DNA from: CAZCQG01 sp964500775 | GTDB lineage: Bacteria; Campylobacterota; Campylobacteria; Campylobacterales; CAZCQG01 | Assembly: GCA_964500775.1 (NCBI GenBank) | Contig: CAZCQG010000045.1 | Coordinates: 1-17,045, forward strand | Direction of reading: 5' to 3' | Length of the DNA stretch: 17,045 nt | The notes under the pieces: generated by a model | Databases searched by the model: none | Seen by the model: the letters and a program-made list of their open reading frames with translations, nothing else | What the model was told of the DNA's origin: nothing | Position numbers and translations under genes: made by a program | Shown here: positions 7,757 through 15,357 of the stretch, in pieces | Numbering within the stretch: the first letter of the stretch is position 1 | How the letters are laid out: every line of letters starts with the position of its first letter

Positions 7757-8938
7757 TTAGAGCCGCCCGAGGTTGATGTCTACAAAATCGCTAAAGACAT
7801 CCTCGATACCGCATTTTTGCGCTATCGCAAACCCTCGTTCACCGAGCATTTTTCTATGCCCCTCGTCTTCGACTAAAACACGCATAGTCTCTAGCCAGCG
7901 CTCTTTATCATACGTATTTATAGAGTAGCCGCTCCGTGAGTGTTCATTATTATCGATGATGTCTTTTGGTCCGCCCTCATCGCTCACGATGACCGGCAAC
8001 CCCGAACTCATCGCCTCTAGCACCACCTGTCCGAGGGTATCGGTATTTGAAGGAAAGAGGAAAATATCGCTATTTGCATACATCTTTGAAAGCTCTTCAC
8101 CGCCGCGATACCCCATAAAAAGTACATCTTTTTTTTGGTACTCCGCAGTTTTTGCGAGGTATGAACCTTCACCGATGACTATGAGCTGCACGTCGTGATT
8201 CGCATAGGTCTTTTTAAAAGATTCAAATAGCTCTAGCAAAAAAGGAAAGTTTTTCTCTTTTGTCAAACGCCCGACATAGAGGAGTTTTACCGCGCCCTTG
8301 CGCACTTCGGGATACCCTTCCCAAAAGTGTGATTCGCGATATTTAATGTGGAATTTTTGATTGTTGATTCCTATCTTTAGGACTTTAAGCTTCTCTTCGT
8401 GTACCTTTACATCGTTTTTCAAGATCGCTATATATTCATTTGATCGAGAGATTACGGTGCGGAAATCTTTGTAAAAATTCCGCATAAAAAGAGTCGTGAT
8501 CTTCTCAACCGTTTTACTTTTTGTATTGTCGCGCAGATATGCGGGAAAATTGGTATGGTACGTGCCGTTTGTAGGGACTTTGAGACGCTTGGAGATAAAC
8601 TTCGCACCCATTCCGATAAATCCGGGGGTAGAGATGTGAATCACATCGGGACGCAACTCTTTGGCGATTTTATAGAGCTTGAAAAACGGCGGAATCACCA
8701 AATCCAAATCGCTATAAAACGGCATAGGAAAGCGCACCAAAGGGGTGACGTTGATGACGTTTTTGAGTTTGTCGCAGTAGTGCTTTTTCGTGGAGGTCAA
8801 GACATAAAACTCCTCTCCGCGTGCATCCGCCTCTTTTGCCATATCTTGAATAAAACGCGATACGCCGTTTGGATCGCATAGAGTATCGGTAAATAGGACT
8901 ATTCGTTTCTTTTCCGTGATGTTTTGAGGGCAGCTCAT
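7757..8938 (-). CDS. Glycosyltransferase family 4 protein
   Basis: A 393-residue GT-B-fold retaining glycosyltransferase of family GT4. The N-terminal Rossmann domain begins IVLFTDTLCDPNGVSRF (the GT4 glycine loop, residues 13-29) and contains LRPDVIHISTPGFIG and TNGTYHTNFP. The C-terminal donor-binding domain has YVGRLTKEKN (221-230, with the sugar-phosphate-binding Arg224 and Lys229) and FPSNTDTLGQVVLEAMSSGLPVIVSD split over 295-320, where the E-x7-E pair is Asp300/Glu308. This resembles PimA/MgtA/SQD2-type lipid glycosyltransferases, so a membrane lipid or dolichol-like acceptor is plausible, but donor and acceptor are not readable. ATG at 8938 follows GGAG. It is divergent from an LpxH-like phosphoesterase over 77 bp, a pairing that suggests a shared envelope-lipid role. 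Confidence 0.88.
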   Translation of the reverse strand: MSCPQNITEKKRIVLFTDTLCDPNGVSRFIQDMAKEADARGEEFYVLTSTKKHYCDKLKNVINVTPLVRFPMPFYSDLDLVIPPFFKLYKIAKELRPDVIHISTPGFIGMGAKFISKRLKVPTNGTYHTNFPAYLRDNTKSKTVEKITTLFMRNFYKDFRTVISRSNEYIAILKNDVKVHEEKLKVLKIGINNQKFHIKYRESHFWEGYPEVRKGAVKLLYVGRLTKEKNFPFLLELFESFKKTYANHDVQLIVIGEGSYLAKTAEYQKKDVLFMGYRGGEELSKMYANSDIFLFPSNTDTLGQVVLEAMSSGLPVIVSDEGGPKDIIDNNEHSRSGYSINTYDKERWLETMRVLVEDEGHRKMLGERGFAIAQKCGIEDVFSDFVDINLGRL

Positions 8939-9015
8939 AGGACTCCGATTTTGATTTTGTAAACGTACCGTTATTATTTCTTAGTATTTTTACGCTTCAG
9001 TTACAAGGAGCGGGT

Positions 9016-9753
9016 GTGCAATACAAAGCGGTTTTTATTTCCGACATCCATTTAGGGACGAAGGATTGTCAAGCGGAAACACTTTTGGATTTTATGAAAG
9101 ACTTAGAGTGCGAAGAGATCTATATGGTGGGCGACATCATCGACGGATGGTCGCTAAGGCGCAGATGGAATTGGCCGCAAGCCCATTCGGACGTGATACA
9201 AAAGATATTGCGGCGCGCGAGAAAAGGGACGAAGATAAAATACATCCTCGGGAATCACGACGAATTCATACGCCCTTTTCTCCCTTTTGAGCTCGGGGAC
9301 AATATGGAGATACTCGATCGGTGCGACTATAGAGGAGAGGATGGGAAGCGCTACTTAGTCGTCCACGGAGATGCGTTTGATAGTATCACGATGACCCATA
9401 AATGGCTCGCCGTCCTCGGGGATAGAGGATACCAACTACTATTACGAATAAACCGTCCGATAAACGCGGTGCGAAAGCGTTTCGGAAAAAAATACTGGTC
9501 GCTCTCCAAATACATCAAAGAGCACGTCAAAAAAAGCGTGATGTTCATCTCCAACTACGAACACGCCCTCTCTGCCTACGCAAAACAAAAGCATTACGAC
9601 GGCATCATCTGCGGACACATTCACAAAGCGGAAATCAGAGAGTTTGACGGGATAAAATACCTCAACTGCGGCGACTGGGTAGAATCATGCACCGCCATCG
9701 CCCAAGAATACAACGGCGACTGGGTGCTTATAGATTATCATCAAGACATTTAG
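9016..9753 (+). CDS. Metallophosphoesterase, UDP-2,3-diacylglucosamine diphosphatase (LpxH-like) family
   Basis: A 245-residue calcineurin-like metallophosphoesterase. All metal-ligand blocks are present: SDIHLG (Asp10, His12), GDIIDGW (Asp40, Asp43), LGNHDEF (Asn80, His81), VVHGDAFD (His117) and CGHIHKAEI (His201, His203). The C-terminus YLNCGDWVESC is typical of the COG2908-type family, which includes the lipid A enzyme LpxH (it cleaves UDP-2,3-diacylglucosamine to lipid X and UMP). This branch is a relative of LpxH and could act on another lipid-linked pyrophosphate. The start is GTG at 9016, fixed by AAGGAG five bases upstream. It diverges from a GT4 glycosyltransferase and converges on the adenylate cyclase gene with 10 bases between stops. 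Confidence 0.85.
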   Translation: MQYKAVFISDIHLGTKDCQAETLLDFMKDLECEEIYMVGDIIDGWSLRRRWNWPQAHSDVIQKILRRARKGTKIKYILGNHDEFIRPFLPFELGDNMEILDRCDYRGEDGKRYLVVHGDAFDSITMTHKWLAVLGDRGYQLLLRINRPINAVRKRFGKKYWSLSKYIKEHVKKSVMFISNYEHALSAYAKQKHYDGIICGHIHKAEIREFDGIKYLNCGDWVESCTAIAQEYNGDWVLIDYHQDI

Positions 9754-9763
9754 AGCGTTTCTC

Positions 9764-12007
9764 TTATCCTTTTGTAGTATGGACGAATACGCCGTTAAAA
9801 TCTTTCGGCGGCACTTCGATATAGTGCTCACAACGCTCTATATACATATCATACACCGCTTTATTTGTCTTGTCTTTCCATCCGTTTATCTCTTGAAAGA
9901 TTTGCAACGCGGCACTGAAATTTGCCTCTTTGTAGAGCTTGATGGCTTCATGGTACTTGCCTAGCTCCTCATCCAACCGCTCTCTTGAAACGCCGTATAA
10001 GCTCTCCGCAAACATAGAGACATCCTCAAAGTCGTGCACCTGCCAAATCTCTATAGGTTCACTTTTCCCCTTGACCGTGACAAGATCTAGGAAACGATAG
10101 ATATACTTGCCTTTAAGCTGCTCTTTGGTGAAGTTGGAGATATTACATTTGGAGTTATAGTATTTACAGAGCGATTCTAGCCGAGAACCGAGGTTGATAG
10201 GGTCGCCGATGACGGTGTAGTCCGCCCTAGAGGTCGAACCCATCTCCCCGACGATAGCCACACCCGTGTTTAGCCCTATCCCGATGTCCACGATCGGTTT
10301 GCCCGTTCTGTCTGCCATATCGACTACGGGTTTAAATCTCGGGTCAAGACGCATCCGCTCATTGAGATTTTTCACTTCGTGTAATTGCATCAATGTCGCG
10401 GTTACCGCCTTATCGGCGTGATTCTCCACATCTAGCGGGGCATTCCAATACGCCATAATCGCATCACCGATAAACTTATCGACCGTCCCCTCGTGCTTTA
10501 TGATGATGTCGGTCATCGGGTCCATATAGTCATTCATAAACTCAATGAGCTTCTTTGGATCGCCCATAGCTTCAGAGATATTTGTAAAGTTTCGCACATC
10601 CGAGAAAAATACCGTAATCTCCCGCTCTTTTCCCGCCAATACATCACTATCGGCATTTGCCAAAATATCTTCCATAACCGCGGGGCTTACCTTTGTAGCA
10701 AACTTCCCTTTGATCATATTTTTTTGTCTTGTTTCAAAAAAGTAGTTAATAACGGTCGAGGATAAAAATGCCGCTATCGCGCCCACTAGCGGGAATACGA
10801 TATTAAGAATCTTGCCGTCGTGAAAAAGCATATAGTATTCAAAGTACAAGATTCCCGATATGCCTGCGACCATAAACAATAACGACATCCCTGCCGAGAG
10901 AAATGTGAGCATCACCGTAGTAAGGACGACTACGCTAAAGAGTATCACTATATCCGCCCCTTGAGCCCACGTCGGCTGGCTCAAGAAATCGCCTTTCAAG
11001 ATATTGTCGATGACGTTAGCATGCACTTCGACCCCCGGATAGGCACTATCATACGGTATCGCCCGCAAATCGAGTAATCCCGCCGCCGAAGTACCTACGA
11101 GGATATATTTCCCCTCTACATCTTTTTTGTCAAAATTACCGTTGTATATATCCACCGCGGAGAGGTATTTAAAGGTAAAGCCCGGACCTCTAAAGTTTAC
11201 CGCTATCCTCCCGTATCTATCGGTAGGAATCTCAGTCTCTCCTATTTTGATCGAATGCACCCCGAGTTCGTCATAGCGTACGTATACTTTTCTTTTTCCG
11301 CTCACCGCTCGGAGCATCTCCAAAGAGAGCGAAGGATAGACAAAGCCATCATATTTCATCGCCAAAGGTACACTTCTCACAAGCCCTGATTCGTCGGGTA
11401 TAGTATTAAAGAATCCTGCCGAAAAAGAGTTTTGTTGGATAATAGGGATGTTTAAAATCGCGCGATACGGCAAAAGCAAGGATTCGTTTTCGCCTTTGTT
11501 TTGCTCGATAAATATCGCATTCACCGAGGGGCTATCTTTTGGAGGGATTCCATCGGGTTTGAGGGCAAATACATATCCGACGATCGTAGGAGTGTTTGCT
11601 ATCACTTGCGCAAGCATCATGTCATAATCGGGTACCTGATTCTCGTCAAACTCCAATCCCAACTCTTTGAGCACTTTAGTAGGGTTTGAGTTATCCGCTT
11701 CGGCGAAAACAATATCTAGACCGATAACGCCGGCACCCGCAACTGATAAATTATAAAGAACTTGTGCGAATTTATTTCTATTCCAAGGCCATTGTCCAAG
11801 CTCTTTGAGACTTTTCTCATCAATATCGACAATCACCACTTCACCCGTCGTAGGAATCGGTCCCCGAAATTTGAAAAAATAATCCCGCAGTGAATTGTCT
11901 ATCGTAGTGTAATACTTCGGCAAAAACATATACACCGAAGCTAGCCCCGCAAAAAGAACGAGAGAAACTAGTACCTGTAATAGAATCTTTTTAAATTTCA
12001 TACTCAT
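9764..12007 (-). CDS. CHASE2 sensor adenylate cyclase (class III)
   Basis: A 747-residue membrane sensor that should make cAMP. Residues 7-29 form a membrane anchor; 30-345 are an extracytoplasmic CHASE2 sensor (VVIVDIDEKSLKELGQWPW, GADIVFAE-like GLDIVFAEAD, VLVGTSAAGLLDL-like YILVGTSAAGLLDLR). Three membrane helices follow at about 352-424, then a class III cyclase domain at 460-660. Key residues are visible: metal-binding Asp470 (FFSDVRNFT) and Asp515 (DKFIGDAIMAYW), adenine-selecting Lys511 and Thr598 (class IIIb type), and transition-state Asn605 and Arg609 (GDPINLGSRLE). The Lys/Thr pair argues for ATP over GTP. The C-terminal tail (675-740) is TPR-like and ends in the PPKDFNGVFVHTTKG motif common in CHASE2 cyclases. 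The start at 12007 has AAGGTG six bases before it and is 16 bases after the HD-GYP stop, so they are co-transcribed. The sensed signal is unknown. Confidence 0.93.
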   Translation of the reverse strand: MSMKFKKILLQVLVSLVLFAGLASVYMFLPKYYTTIDNSLRDYFFKFRGPIPTTGEVVIVDIDEKSLKELGQWPWNRNKFAQVLYNLSVAGAGVIGLDIVFAEADNSNPTKVLKELGLEFDENQVPDYDMMLAQVIANTPTIVGYVFALKPDGIPPKDSPSVNAIFIEQNKGENESLLLPYRAILNIPIIQQNSFSAGFFNTIPDESGLVRSVPLAMKYDGFVYPSLSLEMLRAVSGKRKVYVRYDELGVHSIKIGETEIPTDRYGRIAVNFRGPGFTFKYLSAVDIYNGNFDKKDVEGKYILVGTSAAGLLDLRAIPYDSAYPGVEVHANVIDNILKGDFLSQPTWAQGADIVILFSVVVLTTVMLTFLSAGMSLLFMVAGISGILYFEYYMLFHDGKILNIVFPLVGAIAAFLSSTVINYFFETRQKNMIKGKFATKVSPAVMEDILANADSDVLAGKEREITVFFSDVRNFTNISEAMGDPKKLIEFMNDYMDPMTDIIIKHEGTVDKFIGDAIMAYWNAPLDVENHADKAVTATLMQLHEVKNLNERMRLDPRFKPVVDMADRTGKPIVDIGIGLNTGVAIVGEMGSTSRADYTVIGDPINLGSRLESLCKYYNSKCNISNFTKEQLKGKYIYRFLDLVTVKGKSEPIEIWQVHDFEDVSMFAESLYGVSRERLDEELGKYHEAIKLYKEANFSAALQIFQEINGWKDKTNKAVYDMYIERCEHYIEVPPKDFNGVFVHTTKG

Positions 12008-12023
12008 TCATAACACCTTTTTT

Positions 12024-13674
12024 TCAAATTTCTTCAATATCGTTTTGTTCGGGACGCAACTCTTTTTTTGCATACTCGATGTGGAGCTTATTATCGAGAA
12101 AAAATTGCACNNNNNNNNNNATCCAGCTCACCGTCTTTGACCATGAATCCGAGAATCTTTACCGCTTGCGAGAGTTTCATCGGGACTTTATACGGTCTAT
12201 CCGCCGCCGTCAATGCCTCAAAAACATCCGCGACCGCCAAAATTCTCGCTTCGGTGCTGATTTGCTCGGCATTTAAACCCAAAGGATACCCTTTGCCGTT
12301 GAGCTTTTCATGGTGTCCGCTCGCTATTTCCGGCACTCTGCGGAGAGTTTTGGGAAACGGCAATGCGTTTAGCATAAGGTAGCTCATTCTTGCGTGGTCA
12401 TTAATCTTATCGCGCTCCTCCTTAGTCAGCGTCCCTTTGCGAATCGAAAGATTATAAAGTTCATTCTCATTCAAAAGCGGCTGCTCTTCACCGCCTAGAT
12501 TCCATTTTTGCGCCGCTATGGCATTGAGACGCTCGATCATTTCATCCGCCATAAACTCGCCGCCCATATTGCACTTCTCAATAAATAAAAACTCCTCATC
12601 AAGTCTCTTTATATGGGCTTCGTACTCATTCTTTGCACTCTCTTTAGATGTCGTATCGGATGTTTTTTCGAGCGTTTCGAGATAGGCAATTTTCGCGTCT
12701 CTTTTGAGTACTTCAAATCGTGTTTTCACGGTCTCTATGCGGTCATAGATTGTTTCGAGTTTTTTCCCTTTGTCCACTACGAATTCAGGCGTAGTGACCT
12801 TGCCCACATCGTGCATCCACGCCGATAGATAAATCTCTTTTAGCTGCCCCGAAGAGTAATTAAGATCCCCGTAAACGCCTGTGTCTTTATTCATCGCTTC
12901 GGCTAGCATCATAGAGATCTCCGCGACCCTCTTGACATGCCCCCCCGTGTATGGGGATTTTTCATCGATTGCCACGGCGATACTTTTAATAAATGCTTCC
13001 AATAGGTTTTCGAGGTCATTGATAAGCTGCGCGTTCGTCAGTGCGACCGCGGCTTGGGAGGCGAGTGAGAGGGTCGTAGATTCGTCCTCCTCGGAATAGG
13101 TCGTAAACTCGCCGCTCTCGATTTTTTCTCTGTTGATGAGTTGCAAGACGCCGATAATATCGTTTTCGTGATTCTTCATAGGAATCACTAACATCGACTT
13201 CGTCTGATACCCTACCGAAGCATCAAATTTTTTTGGACCTTCAAAATTGAACTCCGTGTTGTTGTATACGTCTTGGATATTGATAACTACGCCGTCCAAA
13301 CAACACTTTGCCGCCACCATTTGTTCGTTTGGTTTCCCCTCTGCGTCAAAAAGCTCCAAAGGAGGCCAAGTGATTTTTCCGCTCGTGCCGCCCATTTTTA
13401 TCTTAAGCGAAACAGTCTCTACGACTTTAAACTCCAATCTTTTTCCGTCTTTGGATTTAAGGTAGAGTGTGCCGCCGTCACTATTGGTAAATTTTCTCGC
13501 CTCGCTTAAAATCATCTCTAGAAGTTTTTCTAGATTCCCCTGCGATGAGAGAGCGATACCGATTTGGTTGAGCTTTTGGATATGCTCCACCTGTCGCTCG
13601 CTAAAACTCTTTACCTTTTGAAGTACCGCATCCAACAGCTCGTTTATCTCTTCGTTTTTACTAAATCTTCCCAT
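12024..13674 (-). CDS. GAF-HD-GYP protein, probable cyclic di-nucleotide phosphodiesterase, interrupted by an assembly gap
   Basis: GAF sensor (about residues 45-215) followed by an HD-GYP domain, which normally hydrolyses c-di-GMP. HD-GYP residues are intact: TGGHVKR (His246), AWMHDVGK (His288, Asp289), INDHA (His427), GHHEKLNGKGYP (454-464) and VADVFEALTAADRPY (Asp483). About 110 residues (303-411) are inserted between the HD motif and the KGTLTKEE segment, partly coiled coil. Ten N bases at 12111-12120 follow GELD. Read literally, they give a premature stop at 12091. Shifting the frame by one instead yields a convincing C-terminus: VQFFLDNKLHIEY, then KKELRPEQNDIEEI, and a TGA at 12026-12024. 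The gap is therefore probably 9 nt (three codons, total about 549 residues) and the gene intact. It is first in the unit with the cyclase and diverges from the CNB gene. No membrane segment is seen. Confidence 0.9.
12111..12120. other. Assembly gap of 10 N
   Basis: Ten undetermined bases within the HD-GYP gene. The surrounding reading frames fit together only if the true length is a multiple of three. By alignment to the usual GxIDPDLxxxF end of HD-GYP domains, three residues (9 nt) are missing. Confidence 0.95.
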
Positions 13675-13724
13675 TACGACCCACTTACGAAAAAGTTACG
13701 CTCTTGCGCTACCTGTTTTGGAAG

Positions 13725-13730
13725 AGTTTA
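13725..13730 (-). promoter_or_regulatory. Candidate extended -10 for the HD-GYP/cyclase unit
   Basis: TAAACT preceded by TGG (extended -10 style) on the minus strand would start transcription near 13718, about 45 nt before the HD-GYP ATG. No convincing -35 box; A/T tracts lie upstream. Confidence 0.3.
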
Positions 13731-13754
13731 CCACAAAAAAAAGATTTTTATGGT

Positions 13755-13760
13755 TAAAAT
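13755..13760 (+). promoter_or_regulatory. Candidate -10 for the CNB/PDE unit
   Basis: TAAAAT within TATGGTTAAAATAATG, about 33 bases before the CNB ATG, downstream of an A8 tract. No good -35 spacing. It faces away from the minus-strand candidate, 24 bases apart. Confidence 0.3.
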
Positions 13761-13793
13761 AATGTAATACAAAGGGCAGAAGGAAAGGCGTAT

Positions 13794-14573
13794 ATGGACT
13801 TATTATACTATCCGCACGAGCGTATCGAACTGCGTAATTTTCTAGACGATACCAAGGGCGCTATCAATAAAATAGTGAAGAAAGAGTGCAATAAACTCGT
13901 CATCACAAAGGATGAGAAGCCTATTTTTTGGTTTGTCGGCTATAAAACGCTTAAAGATATGCTCGACAATCTCTCGCCGCTAGAAGATGCTACGGATGAC
14001 ATCACGATACCGAGCACGAGCGTGAAAAAAGCCGAACCTAAACAAGATTCTAATGCCGAGATGGAAAAAAAGATTATGGCAAATCTAAGCCAAGCGCAAC
14101 AGGCACTTCTGAAAATCCATGAGAAATTTGAATTCTTCGCCAATATGTCGGTCATAGATATTTTAAAAATCACAAAAAACGTGAAATTTTTAAAGCTCAA
14201 AAGGAGCGAGATGATTTTTGAACAATTCACGACGGGAAGAGACATATATTTTATCATCAGCGGCTCGGTAGACATCTCGATCTCTCAAGAAAAAATGTCG
14301 GGAATCACGCAAACCGTTGCAGATAGGCTCACGGTAGCGAGGCTAGGGAGAGAGACGATTTTCGGTGAAATCGCTGCGATCACAGGAGAGCCGAGGAATG
14401 CGAGAGCCACCGTCTCTTCGGATTTGGCGAGCATCCTTAGCTTTGAGATAGAAGATCGTATTAGCGCATTTAATCTAGAATCTTTGACGCTACTTTATAA
14501 AAATTTCGTAGGTATCCTCTCAAAAAAACTCAATGAAGCAAACAAAATGCTTTTCGAAAAGGTGAAAAAATGA
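13794..14573 (+). CDS. Cyclic nucleotide-binding domain protein with a Phd/YefM-like N-terminus
   Basis: A 259-residue protein. Residues about 110-255 are a cyclic nucleotide-binding (CNB) domain: FFANMSVIDILKI, IFEQFTTGRDIYFIISGSVDISI, and the phosphate-binding cassette FGEIAAITGEPRNA, with Glu192 (ribose) and Arg201 (phosphate) present, so cAMP or cGMP binding is expected. Unlike Crp/Fnr proteins, no helix-turn-helix follows the CNB core; the protein ends with an amphipathic lysine-rich helix. The N-terminal 60 residues (IELRNFLDDTKGAINKI, KLVITKDEKPIFWFVGY, KTLKDML) resemble the Phd/YefM antitoxin fold, a dimeric DNA-binding fold. A polar linker (65-100) connects the two. AGGAAAGG precedes the ATG. 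Its TGA overlaps the ATG of the phosphodiesterase gene. It is probably the receptor for cAMP made by the divergent cyclase. The CNB call is firm; the Phd-like call is tentative. Confidence 0.88.
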   Translation: MDLLYYPHERIELRNFLDDTKGAINKIVKKECNKLVITKDEKPIFWFVGYKTLKDMLDNLSPLEDATDDITIPSTSVKKAEPKQDSNAEMEKKIMANLSQAQQALLKIHEKFEFFANMSVIDILKITKNVKFLKLKRSEMIFEQFTTGRDIYFIISGSVDISISQEKMSGITQTVADRLTVARLGRETIFGEIAAITGEPRNARATVSSDLASILSFEIEDRISAFNLESLTLLYKNFVGILSKKLNEANKMLFEKVKK

Positions 14574-15349
14574 GTTCGCTTACTTTCCTCGGAGCTTCCG
14601 GCTCTAAAAGCGAAAAAAGCGATACCATCTCTATACAGATAAACGATACCACCGTCATAGATGCGGGAAATATCTTAAAGCCTTTGGGGGAAAGAGCAAA
14701 AGAGATCGAAAGTGTATTTCTCACCCACTCCCATATGGATCACATCCACGAACTTCCGTTTTTAATCGAAAATTTTTTTACTTCTAGAGACAAACCGCTC
14801 AACATCTACGGAAACGGCGCGACGATAACCGCGATAAAAAAATATATCTTCAACTGGGATACGTGGCCAGATTTTAGCGCTATAAATATGCTCAATAGTA
14901 AAAAAATGTCGATGAATTTTATCGAGTTTGACGAGGGGCAAAGGTTGGAATTTTCCGATTTTAGCATCGAAGCCTTTAGGACAAACCATACGGTGCTTAG
15001 CAACGGCTACATAATAACAAAAAACGGTCGTTCTATACTGCTAAGCGGCGATACGTGCAAATCAAAATATATGTGGGAGAAAATCAACTCCGACCCGAAC
15101 ATTACTGCGGCGGTATTTGACATCTCTTTTGCATCGGGTCTAGAACAACTCGCACTTGACAGCAGACACCTTACCCCCAAAATGTTGCGTGAAGAAATAG
15201 ATGAGCACCTAGAGAGAAAGGACGTAAAAATCTACTTTTATCACCTCAAACTCAATCAAGAAGCGCAGATTGCGCGTGAGCTTGAAGAGTATAAGCTCTT
15301 TGATTTTGGCGGCAGGATAATAACGGACGGAGAGAAGGTTGCGTTTTGA
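14570..15349 (+). CDS. MBL-fold class II-type 3',5'-cyclic nucleotide phosphodiesterase
   Basis: A 259-residue metallo-beta-lactamase-fold hydrolase. Metal ligands are complete: HSHMDH (His53, His55, Asp57, His58), TNHT (His140), SGDT (Asp161) and YHLK (His225). The opening LTFLGASGS, the VIDAGNI segment, the TRHLTP-like SRHLTPKMLREEI block (199-210) and the final FYHLK are features of class II cyclic nucleotide phosphodiesterases (yeast Pde1, Vibrio CpdP), which hydrolyse cAMP to AMP. Other MBL families (for example RNase Z-like) share the metal core, so substrate is inferred partly from context: it overlaps the CNB gene by four bases and lies beside the adenylate cyclase unit. No signal peptide, so cytoplasmic. 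The window shows no other cAMP-degrading gene. Confidence 0.82.
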   Translation: MSSLTFLGASGSKSEKSDTISIQINDTTVIDAGNILKPLGERAKEIESVFLTHSHMDHIHELPFLIENFFTSRDKPLNIYGNGATITAIKKYIFNWDTWPDFSAINMLNSKKMSMNFIEFDEGQRLEFSDFSIEAFRTNHTVLSNGYIITKNGRSILLSGDTCKSKYMWEKINSDPNITAAVFDISFASGLEQLALDSRHLTPKMLREEIDEHLERKDVKIYFYHLKLNQEAQIARELEEYKLFDFGGRIITDGEKVAF

Positions 15350-15357
15350 ATCTTCCC

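Noticed and set aside
9754..9763. Possible bidirectional terminator between the convergent phosphoesterase and cyclase genes.
   Set aside because: Only ten bases separate the stops and no stem-loop is visible; the same holds at 7753-7756 and 15350-15357.
12068..12382. Plus-strand open frames across the N gap.
   Set aside because: They are antisense to the HD-GYP gene, which has strong family motifs on the minus strand, and they show no recognisable domain.
13675..13793. Classical Crp operator in the divergent region.
   Set aside because: No TGTGA/TCACA half-site pair at the right spacing is seen.
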